From Pantoea phytobeneficialis (GTDB lineage: Bacteria; Pseudomonadota; Gammaproteobacteria; Enterobacterales; Enterobacteriaceae), in NCBI RefSeq assembly GCF_009728735.1, contig NZ_CP024636.1, forward strand, positions 701,686 through 765,685: a DNA stretch of 64,000 bases. Direction: 5' to 3'. Positions 63,376 to 64,000 of this stretch are shown piece by piece. The stretch's first letter is position 1; each line of letters opens with the position of its first letter. The position numbers and the translations under genes were made by a program. Under the pieces are notes generated by a model that worked only from the letters and a program-made list of their open reading frames with translations, was not told the DNA's origin and searched no databases.

Positions 63376-64000
63376 ATGAAATCGCTGTTAACGCGTAAGC
63401 CGTTCCTCAACCCGGTTTATCTGGCTTTTATGGCCGTCTCCTTTATGGTTGGCGTGGCCGGTGCTTTGCAGGCACCGACGCTGAGCCTGTTCCTGACGCG
63501 TGAAGTGCAGGTCAGGCCGTTCTGGGTTGGGTTGTTCTTTACCGTCAACGCGATTGCCGGGATTGTCATCAGCCTGCTGGTGGCGAAACGTTCCGACAAC
63601 CACGGCGATCGCCGCCACCTGATTATGTTTTGTTGCCTGATGGCGGTGTGTAATTCGCTGTTGTTTGCCTTTACCCGTCATTATCTGACGTTGATTACGT
63701 TGGGCGTGCTGCTGTCGGCATTGGCCAGCGTGGCAGTGCCGCAAATTTTTGCGTTGGCGCGTGAGTATGCTGACCGTTCCGCCCGCGAAGTGGTGATGTT
63801 CAGTTCGGTCATGCGTGCGCAGTTGTCGCTGGCGTGGGTGATCGGCCCGCCGTTATCGTTCGCGCTGGCATTGAACTATGGCTTTGTGACGCTGTTTTGC
63901 GTGGCGGCGGTGATCTTTTTGTTAAGCCTGCTGCTGATCTGGCGCACCCTGCCGTCGGTGCCGCGTGTGATCGTGTCTCCCGAGCAGGTGTTGACACAAC
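63376..64000 (+). CDS. setA: Sugar efflux transporter SetA, N-terminal part
   Basis: First 208 codons of a major-facilitator sugar exporter; the gene runs off the window. It has six hydrophobic segments so far, with FMVGVAGALQAPTLSLFLTREV, VAKRSDNHGDRRHLIMFCCLMA and FALAREYADRSAREVVMFSSVMRAQLSLAWVIGPP matching E. coli SetA. In E. coli it exports glucose and lactose analogues and follows sgrS in the same transcript. Confidence 0.95.
   Translation, partial: MKSLLTRKPFLNPVYLAFMAVSFMVGVAGALQAPTLSLFLTREVQVRPFWVGLFFTVNAIAGIVISLLVAKRSDNHGDRRHLIMFCCLMAVCNSLLFAFTRHYLTLITLGVLLSALASVAVPQIFALAREYADRSAREVVMFSSVMRAQLSLAWVIGPPLSFALALNYGFVTLFCVAAVIFLLSLLLIWRTLPSVPRVIVSPEQVLTQ

Overview
The window comes from a gammaproteobacterium of the order Enterobacterales, most likely Erwiniaceae and probably Pantoea. 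Nearly every gene reads as a close relative of an Escherichia coli gene, in the order of the E. coli region around the chromosome zero point (slt-trpR-yjjX-gpmB-rob-creA ... arcA-lasT-thrLABC-yaaA-talB-mog ... dnaKJ-nhaAR-rpsT-ribF-ileS-lspA-fkpB-ispH-dapB-carAB ... folA-apaH ... sgrR-setA). Several E. coli blocks are absent. The genus is inferred from gene content and repeat type, not from a database comparison.

Layout. 1-5740 is an accessory nitrogen module on the minus strand: allophanate hydrolase, urea carboxylase and a GntR-type regulator cut off by the window edge. Its control region combines an exact sigma-54 promoter match, a 32-bp palindrome and an NtrC-like site. 5865-13027 holds slt, trpR, yjjX, gpmB, rob, creA, arcA and lasT. 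13160-18103 is the threonine operon with its attenuator. 18186-22850 has yaaA, talB, mog, an MHS-type transporter not present at this place in E. coli, and satP. 22991-28885 has heat-shock dnaKJ, nhaAR and rpsT. 29146-40870 is the ribF-ileS-lspA-fkpB-ispH operon, dapB and carAB. 41058-42200 is a porin standing where E. coli has the cai, fix and kef genes. 42488-49891 is folA facing the lptD-surA-pdxA-rsmA-apaG-apaH operon. 50074-57093 is djlA, rluA, rapA and polB; 57261-61420 is yabI and the thiBPQ operon with a TPP riboswitch; 61460-64000 is sgrR, a compact SgrS RNA and the start of setA.

How the genes work together. Most are housekeeping: cell-wall turnover, aspartate-family amino acids, pyrimidine and arginine precursors, chaperones, outer-membrane biogenesis, RNA modification and thiamine uptake. 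Non-coding control is rich and readable: TrpR and ARG boxes, a RutR-like palindrome, an FNR box, sigma-32 promoters, the thr attenuator and the TPP riboswitch. Four copies of one short palindromic repeat family lie between genes. I see no phage, insertion sequence, CRISPR array, tRNA, rRNA, toxin-antitoxin or defence system. I did not find a wholly new multi-gene system. The most interesting points are the control region of the urea module, the repeat family, the small SgrS lacking a recognisable sgrT, and the hairpin that covers the thiB start site.
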